From JAGXRK01 sp963714415 (GTDB lineage Bacteria > Bacteroidota > Ignavibacteria > Ignavibacteriales > Ignavibacteriaceae): 64,000 nucleotides of DNA. Under the pieces are notes generated by a model, which was not told the origin of the DNA, made no database searches, and saw only the letters and a program-made list of their open reading frames with translations. The translations under genes were made by a program, and so were the position numbers. The stretch covers positions 5,633 to 69,632 of the forward strand of contig CAVQOL010000023.1 of NCBI GenBank assembly GCA_963714415.1. The letters run 5' to 3'. Below, in pieces: positions 48,478-57,815 of the stretch (position 1 is its first letter; each line of letters opens with the position of its first letter).

Positions 48478-48897
48478 ATGAAAATATTTGTTTGCTTAAC
48501 TACCATTATTTTATTTTTACCCAGCTTTTCCCTTGCTCAAGAAATTCAAAAAGATTCCCTTACGGTAAAAGACAATATGATAGATGCTATTCAAAATATT
48601 CAATTTCGTTTTGAAGAATTCGAATTATATCGGGAAAAATATCACTCCAATATTCAAATCCCTTTAGATGAAGATAAATCAACATTGCAACTAAGAACCG
48701 AAATGATTATTAGTCAATCTTTAAGAAACAGTTTAAATTCAGAAGGAAACGATTTTTATTTTTTATCTCCGCTTTATGACAAATATCTTGAGGAATCAAA
48801 ATTTAATCCTGTCAGGTATGTTTTGGGAATGGCGCAGCTTGGAGCGGTTGGTTATCTCGCCTATCGTCACATTAAAAAGTACGGATTTATTGATTAA
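48478..48897 (+). CDS. Small secreted protein of unknown function
   Basis: This 139-residue protein has a signal peptide cut after FSLAQ. The mature part starts with a helical, charged stretch (KDNMIDAIQNIQFRFEEFELYREKYHSN), and a weak membrane-like segment GMAQLGAVGYLAYRHIKKYG is at the C-terminus. No family is recognised. Confidence 0.65.
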   Translation: MKIFVCLTTIILFLPSFSLAQEIQKDSLTVKDNMIDAIQNIQFRFEEFELYREKYHSNIQIPLDEDKSTLQLRTEMIISQSLRNSLNSEGNDFYFLSPLYDKYLEESKFNPVRYVLGMAQLGAVGYLAYRHIKKYGFID

Positions 48898-49054
48898 TGT
48901 CTCAAATCTTTACGCCCAAAAATTATATTTATAAAATTTAGCCGTTCATCAAAAAATAAAACCACTCATATCAAACTTCATAGAATCGGGCAACTCTTCT
49001 TAGCTTGTTGCGTCTGAACATACAGAAACAACATTTTTTACTTAGGAGAGAAAA

Positions 49055-49969
49055 ATGAAACTAATTACTGCTGCAAAAACGGGAATATTGTTATTGCTGA
49101 CTATACTGACAATAACCGCCTGTTCAAATTATTCGGAAACCTCCAGCGGAACCACTTCATTTCAAAGCAGTTATGGTGATAACAGCTTTACGTTTAAGGA
49201 TAACGGTAATAAATGGCGTGCTGATTTTGAAGATGGGGAAATTGCGGCTTTGTACAAAAACGGCGAAAGAATTCCTTCAGAGGACATAGCTCTTTATGAA
49301 GAGCTGGTTTATGATAAATTCAATGCTGTTCGAAAAGATTTGAAAAAAATAAAATCTGATGTCCACGTTTTTCATTTTGACAGTGAAAAGTTTAAAGAAG
49401 ATATGAAAGAGATGAGAGAAAATTTAAAAGAAAGTCTTTCCGGGATTCCCGAAATTGATTTGGATAATGAATCATTTAAAGAGGATATGAAAAAGCTAAA
49501 AGAATCGATGAAAGAACTAAAGGACAAAAAAATTGAAATCTATTTTGACAAGGATGCTTTCAAATGCGATATGGATAAGCTAAAAAAAGAACTGGAAGAC
49601 ATTGATTTTGATAAGATTAGAATCGACATAAAACGAAACCTTGAGGATGTTGACAAAGAACTTGAAAATGTGAGAATTCAGATAAAAGATATCGATATTG
49701 ATTTAAGCGGCCTCGATGAAGAAATGGAAGATCTGAACATTGAAATGAAAAAATTAAACATCTTCATCGAAGAAATGAAAAATGAATTGGTTAAAGACGG
49801 TTATCTCAAAAATAAAGATGAAGAAGTGACTCTGGTTTTCAATGACGAGACCATTAAAGTAAACGGCAAAGAATTATCTCCAGAACATCAAAAGAAATAC
49901 ACTGATCTGTATGAGAAACATTTTGATAAAAAGATTAAGGATAATTTTAAAATAAAGTTTCGTCGATAA
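49055..49969 (+). CDS. Lipoprotein with long charged coiled-coil repeats
   Basis: This 304-residue protein has a lipobox ITAC (Cys23). Residues 30-85 form a small beta domain (FQSSYGDNSFTFKDNGNKW). Residues 90-265 are an almost continuous helix with imperfect repeats of F-x-x-E/D-x-F-K-E-D-M-K-x-L-K type alternating with I-x-I-x-F/D strands, e.g. FKEDMKEMRENLKES and FKEDMKKLKESMKEL. The whole protein is strongly acidic/basic mixed. Similar sequences occur next to anti-sigma or BlaR-like proteins in Bacteroidota, but no such gene is here. A strong terminator follows. Confidence 0.75.
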   Translation: MKLITAAKTGILLLLTILTITACSNYSETSSGTTSFQSSYGDNSFTFKDNGNKWRADFEDGEIAALYKNGERIPSEDIALYEELVYDKFNAVRKDLKKIKSDVHVFHFDSEKFKEDMKEMRENLKESLSGIPEIDLDNESFKEDMKKLKESMKELKDKKIEIYFDKDAFKCDMDKLKKELEDIDFDKIRIDIKRNLEDVDKELENVRIQIKDIDIDLSGLDEEMEDLNIEMKKLNIFIEEMKNELVKDGYLKNKDEEVTLVFNDETIKVNGKELSPEHQKKYTDLYEKHFDKKIKDNFKIKFRR

Positions 49970-50013
49970 ACCCGCTTTTAAATTCGGCTACAATAAATTT
50001 CTCATCTCCCACT

Positions 50014-50049
50014 AAAGCCGGTAAATCTGATCTTAGATTTACCGGCTTT
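50014..50049. terminator. Bidirectional terminator
   Basis: The perfect 15-bp stem AAAGCCGGTAAATCT / AGATTTACCGGCTTT with a 6-base loop lies between the convergent genes ending at 49969 and 50056. Confidence 0.92.
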
Positions 50050-50055
50050 CATATT

Positions 50056-50502
50056 TTATCTCCCGAAAAGCTCCGACAGATCTAAAGTTCTTGTTTTGCT
50101 TTTACTGGCAAGAGAAACATAAGACAAAGCAAGTGTTTCTTTTCCGGCACCAAGTACTGTGGAAACAAGTCCGAGTGCCTCGCCTAATTCGGAAGAGGCA
50201 CAATTTTTAATGATTTTTCCCCACAAAGTTTCTTCCAGAACATTGAAGGCGGTATGGACTTCATGAAGATCAAATCCAGCGTTAAATCTTTCTTTGGCTA
50301 TCTGCACTGCGTACGCAGTCATTCCGACAAGATTTTTATTTTCCACACTCACAATAGTAAGTTCAAGCAATTTTTCAATTCTGCTCCGGTTTTTTTCCGT
50401 TGATGCGGCTTTATATGATTTAAGCTGTGCCCGCTCTAAAGATTCTGTCGCTTCATTACGAATTTGAGATTTATTCTCCACAAGAAATTTATATAGTTCC
50501 AT
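50056..50502 (-). CDS. RsbRD-N-like helical protein
   Basis: This 148-residue protein is all helical with ESLERAQLKSYKAAS, FNAGFDLHEVHTAFNVLEETLW and LVSTVLGAGKETLALSYVSLASK. The pattern of an N-terminal ligand-binding-like helical bundle resembles the RsbRD/RsbT co-antagonist N-terminal domain seen in stress signalling proteins. There is no STAS domain and no neighbouring Rsb gene, so the role is unclear. Confidence 0.55.
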   Translation of the reverse strand: MELYKFLVENKSQIRNEATESLERAQLKSYKAASTEKNRSRIEKLLELTIVSVENKNLVGMTAYAVQIAKERFNAGFDLHEVHTAFNVLEETLWGKIIKNCASSELGEALGLVSTVLGAGKETLALSYVSLASKSKTRTLDLSELFGR

Positions 50503-50667
50503 TATATCCTCTGTAAAATCAACCTACAAAGCTAAAAAAAATCAATGAGAAAACTTAAAAAAGAGTTGGGGCACTGAAAAATGACCATTATAAAAATCTT
50601 AAGTTGTGTGTTATATATTAAAAATTTATTTAAGTTTATCTATGTCAAAATTTCAAACGGAGGTAAA

Positions 50668-51123
50668 ATGAAACTCTTGTATGTGTTCATTACGATTGCT
50701 CTCTCTTTCTCAATCTTCTCCTGTGCTACTTTAGAGCTAAAACCCGCAGATTTTTCCTGGCCTATCGAATCAGTTTTAAAAATTGATGATGATGGTAATG
50801 CAGAGGAAGATAGATATACTTTCTCATTTAACATCAAACCATTGTTTTACGAGGAACTTCAGGATTCACTTGCGTATCTAGACAGACAGGTTAGAATTAT
50901 CCGAAATACTGACGGATATTATTTTATAACAGCACAAGGATTTAAAAATGTATATGTATTCCTCCCTGCAGAAGGATCTTTGCAGATGGAAGAAAAAATT
51001 CTTGTGACTGAAGCCGGATTGGAAAAACCGATCTTTAATCAACGCACGCCCCTTATTGAACTTATTGACGGGACAGATAAATATTATCTTTCAAAAAGTG
51101 AAATTGTGAGAGGTGAAAAATGA
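50668..51123 (+). CDS. Small lipoprotein upstream of a coiled-coil membrane protein
   Basis: I choose ATG 50668 because it follows GGAGG and opens a lipoprotein signal (lipobox SIFSC). The mature protein of about 130 residues is beta-rich: DFSWPIESVLKIDDDGNAEEDRYTFSFNI and then GYYFITAQGFKNVYVF. It overlaps the next gene by four bases (ATGA). No family is recognised, but coupling to the coiled-coil protein suggests a common envelope function. Confidence 0.7.
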   Translation: MKLLYVFITIALSFSIFSCATLELKPADFSWPIESVLKIDDDGNAEEDRYTFSFNIKPLFYEELQDSLAYLDRQVRIIRNTDGYYFITAQGFKNVYVFLPAEGSLQMEEKILVTEAGLEKPIFNQRTPLIELIDGTDKYYLSKSEIVRGEK

Positions 51124-52355
51124 AGTCAAAATATTTCCTAACAATTCTTTCTTTTCTTCTGTTTTCAGCTGTCTTATTTGCACAGTCTGATTATGAACTG
51201 GTTCAGGATTTCAAATCAAATATTAGTCAGCTTAAACAAAGAATCACCGATGCGGCTTCAATGGAGGAGATTAATAATATTGCCAAAGACATGGAGCTTT
51301 TGAAATCACAATTTACGGAGCATAAAGAGCTTATTGACAAAAGTCTTTATCCGGATGATTTCAATAAATCTTTTGCAAAGTTAAAAACAGACCTGGATGT
51401 AAGAAGTACAGACTTTACGCATATTGAAATTTTACAGACGGAAGTTGTTGCTTTAAAAGATCAAGTTGACCGTCTCAACGAAAAAAATAATGAACTTATA
51501 AATCAGATCGCAGTATTAGAAACAGACAGGGTAAAAGATGCGGCAACAATAAAAAGACTCGAGAATCTTGTTGCTAATCTTAAAGCTTCTCTGCTCAAAA
51601 GAGATAATCTGATATTGAGTATTGTTGACAGCTTAATCCCCCAGTTAGCTGCTGATGTTTCTTTGCTGACCACCGATGACAAAAAGAAGATTACAACTCA
51701 AGTAGAAAAGAATAAAGTTCTTCTTAATGTAAAAAGATCTTTAAGAGATCATGTAAGATTTTTGGATGTTACTACTCTAAAACCAGATGATCTAACAGAA
51801 ATAAAAAGACAGCAGGACGAGTTTGCCGGAACGTGGCAAAAAATTGGTGCACACCTTGTTGAAGTTTATGCAGCTAAAGCGGACAAATCAAATGAGCTGA
51901 AAGAAATTGATACTCTTTTTGATAACTGGCGAACATCTATAAGAAATGAAGCTTGGCATTCGATAAAAGAAGAATTTGCATTGAATGGTATTTTCTTGCA
52001 GGAATTTAGCGGTGGACAGGGATTCACTGTTGAGATTACAAGATTTATTGACGACGAGCTTAAAAACTTTGGTATAAAAAGTCAGGAAGAATCGGAAAGA
52101 ATATATACATCATTCGCTGACAGTACCTGGTTCAAATCAATCCAAACCGAGTGGATGCCGTATCTTATTGATAATACAATGCTAACCGTACAGCAAAAAG
52201 AATTGATTGAATCTAAAATCTCTGAATGGAAATCTGTGGTATTCCCAAGAGATATTACCTGGGTTTATTATGTGGTTGCATTAGTTGTAATTGCTGCCCT
52301 GGTATTTTTCTTTTTCAGAAAAAAACCCAAACATCAACTAGCCAAAGATTTATAA
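51120..52355 (+). CDS. Periplasmic coiled-coil protein with C-terminal membrane anchor
   Basis: This 411-residue protein has a signal peptide (LFSAVLFAQ) and a coiled coil over about residues 100-165 (LQTEVVALKDQVDRLNEKNNELINQIAVLETDR). A helical middle domain follows, and a single membrane segment near the end (VYYVVALVVIAALVFFFFRKK) leaves a short basic tail in the cytoplasm. The topology is that of a periplasm-spanning stalk anchored in the inner membrane. The preceding lipoprotein could be an outer-membrane partner. No known family assigned. Confidence 0.7.
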   Translation: MKSKYFLTILSFLLFSAVLFAQSDYELVQDFKSNISQLKQRITDAASMEEINNIAKDMELLKSQFTEHKELIDKSLYPDDFNKSFAKLKTDLDVRSTDFTHIEILQTEVVALKDQVDRLNEKNNELINQIAVLETDRVKDAATIKRLENLVANLKASLLKRDNLILSIVDSLIPQLAADVSLLTTDDKKKITTQVEKNKVLLNVKRSLRDHVRFLDVTTLKPDDLTEIKRQQDEFAGTWQKIGAHLVEVYAAKADKSNELKEIDTLFDNWRTSIRNEAWHSIKEEFALNGIFLQEFSGGQGFTVEITRFIDDELKNFGIKSQEESERIYTSFADSTWFKSIQTEWMPYLIDNTMLTVQQKELIESKISEWKSVVFPRDITWVYYVVALVVIAALVFFFFRKKPKHQLAKDL

Positions 52356-52360
52356 TTTAA

Positions 52361-52394
52361 AGGCTGTATCAGATGTAATTACGTTTGATACAGC
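52361..52394 (+). terminator. Hairpin after the coiled-coil gene
   Basis: GGCTGTATCA pairs with TGATACAGCC around a 14-base loop, directly after the stop at 52355. The following T-run is interrupted. Confidence 0.55.
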
Positions 52395-52536
52395 CACTCT
52401 TTAACCTGTTTTTAGAGAAATTTTGCGTTTAAAAATTGCAACTGCTTTTAAGGAGTTATAATTGATGATTAATGTAAATGAGTTAAATCTTGTTCTGAAA
52501 TTGTGTTAAAACATTATTTAATTGTAACCATATGTA

Positions 52537-53220
52537 TTGGGTTCCATTGTATCATTAGTGGGTTGCAAAGAAACAAAATCGGAAATAACTAAAGGTGAAA
52601 AAGATATAATGAATTCTCTAAACTCAAAGATCGATACTGCAACTTTCGGCTCCGGTTGTTTCTGGTGCACCGAAGCAATATTTGAAAGAGTAAACGGAGT
52701 AATAGGTGTTGTTTCCGGTTATGCGGGCGGACAAGTAGATAATCCGACTTACGAAGAAGTGTGCGGCGGTATAACAGGACATGCCGAGTGCTCACAGATA
52801 ACATTTAATCCTGAAATTATTTCTTACGATGAACTGCTGGAAATTTTCTGGAAAACTCACGACCCAACAACTTTAAACCGGCAAGGAAATGATGTCGGCA
52901 CACAATACCGTTCTGTTATTTTTTATCATAACGAAGACCAGAAACAAAAAGCAGAATACTATAAAAAGAAATTAGAGGAAGAGAAAATCTGGAACGATCC
53001 CATAGTAACGGAAATATCTCTACTTACAAAATTCTACGAAGCAGAAAAATATCACCAGGATTATTATGAGAATAATCCATCACAGGGTTATTGTTCTTTT
53101 GTAATAACTCCCAAAGTTGAAAAGTTTGAGAAAATATTTAATGACAAGTTGAAGAAGATAGTTAATTTTTATTTATCAGTGTTTCTCTCCCCACATTTTT
53201 TCGCCTGCTTCAATTCTTAG
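52537..53220 (+). CDS. msrA: Peptide methionine sulfoxide reductase A
   Basis: The active site GSGCFWCTEAIFERV (nucleophile Cys41) and GYAGGQVDNPTYEEVCGGITGHAE identify MsrA, which reduces methionine-S-sulfoxide in proteins. The C-terminal YHQDYYENNPSQGYCSF includes the resolving cysteine region. The frame read here begins at TTG 52537 with a lipoprotein-like segment SIVSLVGC; a one-base shift near 52540 would join a GTG start at 52503 (VLKHYLIVTICIG), giving a complete lipoprotein signal. The last 20 residues overlap the convergent neighbour and may reflect another shift near the end. Confidence 0.9.
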   Translation: MGSIVSLVGCKETKSEITKGEKDIMNSLNSKIDTATFGSGCFWCTEAIFERVNGVIGVVSGYAGGQVDNPTYEEVCGGITGHAECSQITFNPEIISYDELLEIFWKTHDPTTLNRQGNDVGTQYRSVIFYHNEDQKQKAEYYKKKLEEEKIWNDPIVTEISLLTKFYEAEKYHQDYYENNPSQGYCSFVITPKVEKFEKIFNDKLKKIVNFYLSVFLSPHFFACFNS

Positions 53221-54070
53221 CTTTAAGTAATTATCTTTTGGCGGGAGCGGACAGGTTGCAAACTTTGTAAACACACAAGGAGGATTATATGCTTTATTAA
53301 AATCTAAAATAATTTTTCCTGTTGAGTCGGATTTATCAACAGACATAAATCTTCCTGCACCGTAGGTTTCCTCCCCGCTTGTTTCATCTGCAAAAATCAG
53401 AAATAATCTTTTTCCCGCTGTCAATTGCATCTATCCTGTATTCCTTTCCGTCTTTTGTAAAAACAATTGCTCCGGGACAGTCTTCCTCTTCAACAGTACC
53501 AATTATATCCGGAATGGAGATTTTCTTTGGTGGATTATAGGAATCGAATGTCGCTTCAATTTTCCATTCTTCATCTACAGGAAATCTTTCAATTCCCTTG
53601 AAATTTTTTACTAAGTCGGCATTGAGATCACGAAGACGAATCCCAAATCCTTTTTTTCTTTTTATTACATTCCATCGAAGTGAACCGGTCTGAAGCAAGG
53701 TTGGATTTCCTGTAAGATCATGATCAAGCGTTAGTTCAGTTACAGCGGCTCCGTTGTTTGTAACATTTACGTCGGGATTTATTTTTATGGTTACAATAGA
53801 ATCCTTAAGGAACATTGTTCCGATAAATTCCGGTCCGGATAGAAAAACTATATCATTCTCTTTTGAGGAACCGATTTTGTTATCTCCTTCCTTCAGCCAG
53901 AATAGTCCGGCTAGATTTAGCCAGCCGTTTTCTTCCCTTAATCTTTCAACTCTTTTCTGATCCCATTCTTCAATTTCTTTAATGTATTCAGGATCCGCAT
54001 TTGGTTTTTGTGTACAGGAAGTAAAAACAAGCAATGCAAACAGCACAAGTAAAATGTTTTGTGTTTTCAT
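53176..54070 (-). CDS. DUF1684 lipoprotein (one frameshift)
   Basis: The protein has a lipobox FTSC, then ENGWLNLAGLFWLKEGDNKIGSS and ERFPVDEEWKIEATFDSY. The C-terminal block is FNKAYNPPCVFTKFATCPLPPKDNYLKLRIEAGE, the conserved core of DUF1684. A shift near 53400 divides the frame; corrected, it is about 297 residues ending at 53176. The function of the family is unknown; the conserved Cys-containing block suggests a metal or thiol site. It converges on msrA. Confidence 0.85.
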
Positions 54071-54258
54071 ATTATTTAATAAAGTAATTTGATGATTTAA
54101 TATTATAACAACTAATCAAAAGATTGCTATAAAAATCTAAATAACAAAAATCAAATAAAACACAATGTCCAAATTATAATGTCCTAAACATTATGAATTT
54201 TTGTGTATTGTTAATTGAAATTTATTTGAGATTTGGTGCTTATAATTTAAAATTTTCC

Positions 54259-55161
54259 TCAAAATCCTCTGGACAAACCTTTCTGTTTCGCATAATTAAT
54301 AACTCGTTCATATTCTTCGTTTGTAATTCTTCTGTTTAACTCATCATATTGATTTGCTTTGTTTGCAGGATAATATTGATCCATAATGTTAACATAAGTT
54401 TCTTTTGAAATCTCACTTGCAATAAAGTCAATTACTTTTTTTGAGCCCGCAAGGTCATTCGGTAAAACCAGATGACGAATTAACAATCCCCGTTTTGCAA
54501 TTCCTCTTCTGTTAATATGAAGATCACCGACCTGCCTTTGCATTTCTTTAACGGCGGATTGAACAACATCCCAATAATTTTTTATTCCTGATAAACGTGC
54601 AGCGGTTTCACTATCAGAATATTTGATGTCAGGCATATAAATATCAACAATATCTTCAAGCAGTTTTAGTGTTTCAACAGATTCATATCCTCCGCAATTA
54701 TAAACGATTGGGATTTCGAGTCCTTTATCAATAGCAATTACTAAAGCCGAAACAATTTGTGGAACAAAGTGAGTCGGTGAAACAAAGTTAATATTATGAC
54801 ATCCTTTGTTCTGAAGCAGAAGCATAATTTCGGCGAGCTGTTCAACTGAAACTCTGCTGCCGTGACCTAACTGACTAATATCATAATTCTGACAGAACAC
54901 ACAGGATAAATTACAATTAGTAAAAAATATTGTACCCGACCCGCTGAATCCCACTAACGGCGGTTCTTCGCCAAAATGAGGGGCAAAACTTGAAACGATG
55001 ACTTCATTAGCTGAATGACAATAAGTTCCTTCTTCTCCCTCTAAACGATTTACATTACATTCGTTGGGACAAATTCTGCATTCAGTTAGCAGCTGCTGAA
55101 GTGCTTCTGCACTTTTTCTTAAATCGTTAATAGTAAGTTTTTCAAGATACATTGGAAGCAT
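54259..55161 (-). CDS. Radical SAM protein of the PflA-like/PflX family
   Basis: This 300-residue protein has an N-terminal Cys-rich segment (CRICPNECNVNR), then the radical SAM cluster motif Cys83-x3-Cys87-x2-Cys90 in TNCNLSCVFCQNYDISQ. Further blocks INFVSPTHFVPQI, IVYNCGGYESVETLKLL and IYMPDIKYS fit PflX-like (COG1313) proteins, which resemble pyruvate-formate-lyase activating enzymes but whose target is unknown. No glycyl radical enzyme is in the window. Confidence 0.88.
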   Translation of the reverse strand: MLPMYLEKLTINDLRKSAEALQQLLTECRICPNECNVNRLEGEEGTYCHSANEVIVSSFAPHFGEEPPLVGFSGSGTIFFTNCNLSCVFCQNYDISQLGHGSRVSVEQLAEIMLLLQNKGCHNINFVSPTHFVPQIVSALVIAIDKGLEIPIVYNCGGYESVETLKLLEDIVDIYMPDIKYSDSETAARLSGIKNYWDVVQSAVKEMQRQVGDLHINRRGIAKRGLLIRHLVLPNDLAGSKKVIDFIASEISKETYVNIMDQYYPANKANQYDELNRRITNEEYERVINYAKQKGLSRGF

Positions 55162-55459
55162 TATTAAGCCCTCTTGAGATTAACACCAAGTGAAAGCAAA
55201 TAAGCAGTCATTGTAAAAATCATCACCTAAATAAAATCAAGCTCTAATATGTAAGTTAACGTTCTGACCCAGAATTTCCGAACGAGTTTTTCTGATAAAC
55301 TTAAGAAAGAAAAGAATTAGACTTTAAGTTTATTCTTTTCTTAAAATATTTTACCCTGAAAAATCTGAAAATCTCACAAAATTAGCCTTGACTTTATAGT
55401 TCAAACTTCCAATTTTGCCTCGTGTTTATAGCTAAAATTAAACTCAGGAGCTTTCTTCA

Positions 55460-56500
55460 ATGCCTAAAAAGATAGTTTTAATATTTTCCCTTATTGTTCT
55501 TTCGGTTTTTTCAATTAATGCACAAACTGTAATAGGTAAATATGCAGGTGAATTTATGGCTCTGGGTGTTGGTGGAAGAGCTTTAGGCATGGGAGGAGCA
55601 TTTGTTGCTGTGGCAAACGATGTTACCGCCGGTTATTACAATCCTTCAGGTTTAGCTAACATTAACTATCCTCAAATTATACTTATGCACTCCGAACAAT
55701 TTGGTAACCTTGTTAACTATGACTATGGTGCTGTTGCTATTCCTTATGGTACAGATATGAGCTTTGGTTTAAGTATAATGAGATTAGGTGTTGACGGAAT
55801 TCCCGATACAAGAAATGCACTTATGGATACGAACAATGACGGTATTGTTGATGTAAATGATGAGTTTCGTTTAGACTACAGCAAAATTACAGAGTTCAGT
55901 AATCAGGATTGGGCTTTCTATTTAACTTTTGCCAAACGACAAACTGAAAATTTTTATTGGGGTGCCAATGTTAAAATTATCAGAAGAGATATTGCGGAAT
56001 ACGGTGCAACAGGAATCGGATTTGACGTGGGGGCATATTACACACCTTTACAAAATTTATATCTTGGAGCAAATGTTCAGGACGTAACAACAACGTTAGT
56101 CGCGTGGAATACGGGAAGAAATGAACTTATAACACCCACTTTAAAACTCGGCGCAGCATATAAAGTAGTAGAAATTTTGGGCGGATATATTATGCCTGCT
56201 CTTGATTTTGATGTAAGATTTGAAAACAGAAGATACGCTTCTAATTTTAATCTTGGTCCCGTTAGCTTTGATATGCACGCAGGTTTTGAATACAACTTCA
56301 AAAATCTTTTCTCAGTCCGTGCTGGTTATAACGATGTAAAACAGTTTACGGTTGGTGCTGGAGTTAAACTTCCAAAATTAAACATTGATTATTCTTTTGC
56401 AAGATTTAGCGAATCTGAGATTGAAAGACTGCCGGACTCACACAGAATTTCACTGATTCTTACTTTAGAAGAACCTAAATTTCTGAGGGATGTTTTTTAA
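55460..56500 (+). CDS. PorV/PorQ-type outer-membrane protein (T9SS-associated)
   Basis: This 346-residue protein has a signal peptide ending SINAQ, then FMALGVGGRALGMGGAFVAVANDVTAGYYNPSGLANINYP, the hallmark of the PorV/UPF0164 FadL-like barrel family. It carries DTNNDGIVDVNDEF, a calcium-binding-like loop near residue 125. PorV shuttles cargo with type A sorting domains in T9SS. The window has a T9SS cargo (11015-12358), so a secretion role is plausible, but a paralogous barrel role cannot be excluded. Confidence 0.8.
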   Translation: MPKKIVLIFSLIVLSVFSINAQTVIGKYAGEFMALGVGGRALGMGGAFVAVANDVTAGYYNPSGLANINYPQIILMHSEQFGNLVNYDYGAVAIPYGTDMSFGLSIMRLGVDGIPDTRNALMDTNNDGIVDVNDEFRLDYSKITEFSNQDWAFYLTFAKRQTENFYWGANVKIIRRDIAEYGATGIGFDVGAYYTPLQNLYLGANVQDVTTTLVAWNTGRNELITPTLKLGAAYKVVEILGGYIMPALDFDVRFENRRYASNFNLGPVSFDMHAGFEYNFKNLFSVRAGYNDVKQFTVGAGVKLPKLNIDYSFARFSESEIERLPDSHRISLILTLEEPKFLRDVF

Positions 56501-56504
56501 GATT

Positions 56505-56897
56505 TTAGTTTGCTTTTTTCTTGATAAGTTTTTCAATGTTATCAAAAAGCACTTGATTTGATGCGGGCTTTTCAAGGAATATATCTACGCCAGCTTCTAA
56601 TGCCGCTCTTTTATCCTGTTCAAATACATGCGCTGATAAACAAATCACCGGTATTGTAGAAAACACCTTTGAACTTTTTATTTCCTTGGTTAATTCAATT
56701 CCGCTTTTGCCCTCTTTAAGAGTAATGTCCATTATTATAAGATCATAATCCTTAGAAGCCAGCTTTGTATAAAAGGGCTTATCCGAATCACAAAAATCAA
56801 CATCATATTTACGCGAAAGAATTAATTTGAAGAAACGCTGGTTTTCAATATCGTCTTCAACTATAAGTATTTTATTTTTTGTTTTAGTATCAGCCAT
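56505..56897 (-). CDS. Single-domain response regulator
   Basis: This 130-residue protein is one receiver domain: acidic pocket IVEDDIEN, phospho-acceptor Asp in LIIMDITLKEGKSG, Ser in CLSAHV and Lys in FLEKPAS. There is no output domain and no adjacent kinase, so it works through protein contacts. It stops four bases from the PorV-like gene end, convergent. Confidence 0.88.
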   Translation of the reverse strand: MADTKTKNKILIVEDDIENQRFFKLILSRKYDVDFCDSDKPFYTKLASKDYDLIIMDITLKEGKSGIELTKEIKSSKVFSTIPVICLSAHVFEQDKRAALEAGVDIFLEKPASNQVLFDNIEKLIKKKAN

Positions 56898-56939
56898 TTC
56901 AATTCAGGGGATGAAATGACTCATCCCCCACAAAATAGT

Positions 56940-57485
56940 TTATGATTTTTTAAGTAACTGCTTTATCTTATTTGTATATGTTGACTTTGGTACAAGACCA
57001 ACATGAGTATCTACAATATTTCCCGATTGATCGATAACAAACGAAGTTGGTATTGACCGAATATCTCCATAATCCATTACAACTTGCTGTGTGCCAATGA
57101 CAACGGGATAATTAATACCGTAATTTTTTATAAACGGAGCAAGATCCTTTATGGTATTCTGTTGATCGAGTGAAATACCTATTATCACTAAATTGTCTTT
57201 ATACTCTTTCTGGATTGCTACAAGATCCGGGACACCCTTTCTACAAGGCGGACACCAGGTTGCCCAGAAATCTACTATCACTACTTTGCCTTTATAATCG
57301 GATAGCTTTACATTTTTGCCGTCTAAAGTTTTAAGCGTAAAGTCAGCAGCTTTCTTGCCACCCTCTGGCACCGTCGTTGTCATTTCCTTTTCTACAACTA
57401 CATTATTTTCAGCTTCTTGCTTTTCACATCCGAATAATGAAATTGTAATAAAGAGAACAAACATAATAATCAGGTTGTGCTTCAT
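56940..57485 (-). CDS. TlpA/ResA-type thioredoxin lipoprotein
   Basis: This 181-residue protein has a lipobox LFGC (Cys20) and a thioredoxin fold with the active site WCPPC (Cys78, Cys81) in VDFWATWCPPCRKG, and the cis-proline region in SIPTSFVID. The N-terminal block KAADFTLKTLDGKNVKLSDYKGK is typical of the AhpC/TSA-Redoxin-like TlpA family. It is anchored outside the inner membrane and reduces or forms disulfides, often in cytochrome c maturation. It lies 21 bases downstream of a small membrane protein. Confidence 0.9.
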   Translation of the reverse strand: MKHNLIIMFVLFITISLFGCEKQEAENNVVVEKEMTTTVPEGGKKAADFTLKTLDGKNVKLSDYKGKVVIVDFWATWCPPCRKGVPDLVAIQKEYKDNLVIIGISLDQQNTIKDLAPFIKNYGINYPVVIGTQQVVMDYGDIRSIPTSFVIDQSGNIVDTHVGLVPKSTYTNKIKQLLKKS

Positions 57486-57506
57486 TATATATCCTTTTTT
57501 AGTTAT

Positions 57507-57728
57507 CTATTCACTTTGCAAAGAACTTTTAGGAACATAGTTCTTAGGATATGGCCCTTCTTCAGGTTCGTCTCTCGTGTTATTAATAATGAAAAAGATT
57601 GTCAGCACAATAAGAATCACTATTGTCCAAAAAGTATTTTTATGTTTTGGATCAATCATGTGTTTTTTCGGCGGCTTTTGTTGCTTGCCGATTTTTCTTT
57701 CTTTTTGTACAGAAGATTTTTTTGCCAT
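57507..57728 (-). CDS. Small membrane protein upstream of the TlpA-type gene
   Basis: This 73-residue protein has a very basic N-terminus (MAKKSSVQKERKIGKQQKPPKKH), one membrane segment (FWTIVILIVLTIFFIIN) and a short acidic external tail. The topology puts the tail outside, next to the thioredoxin domain encoded downstream. No family is recognised. Confidence 0.6.
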   Translation of the reverse strand: MAKKSSVQKERKIGKQQKPPKKHMIDPKHKNTFWTIVILIVLTIFFIINNTRDEPEEGPYPKNYVPKSSLQSE

Positions 57729-57815
57729 ATCTACTCGCTGTAAGATGTTTTAATTGTTAAAAAGTTGCGCAAAAATAAATAACTAGTGGGAATAAAAAGA
57801 AGTCCTTAATAAATC

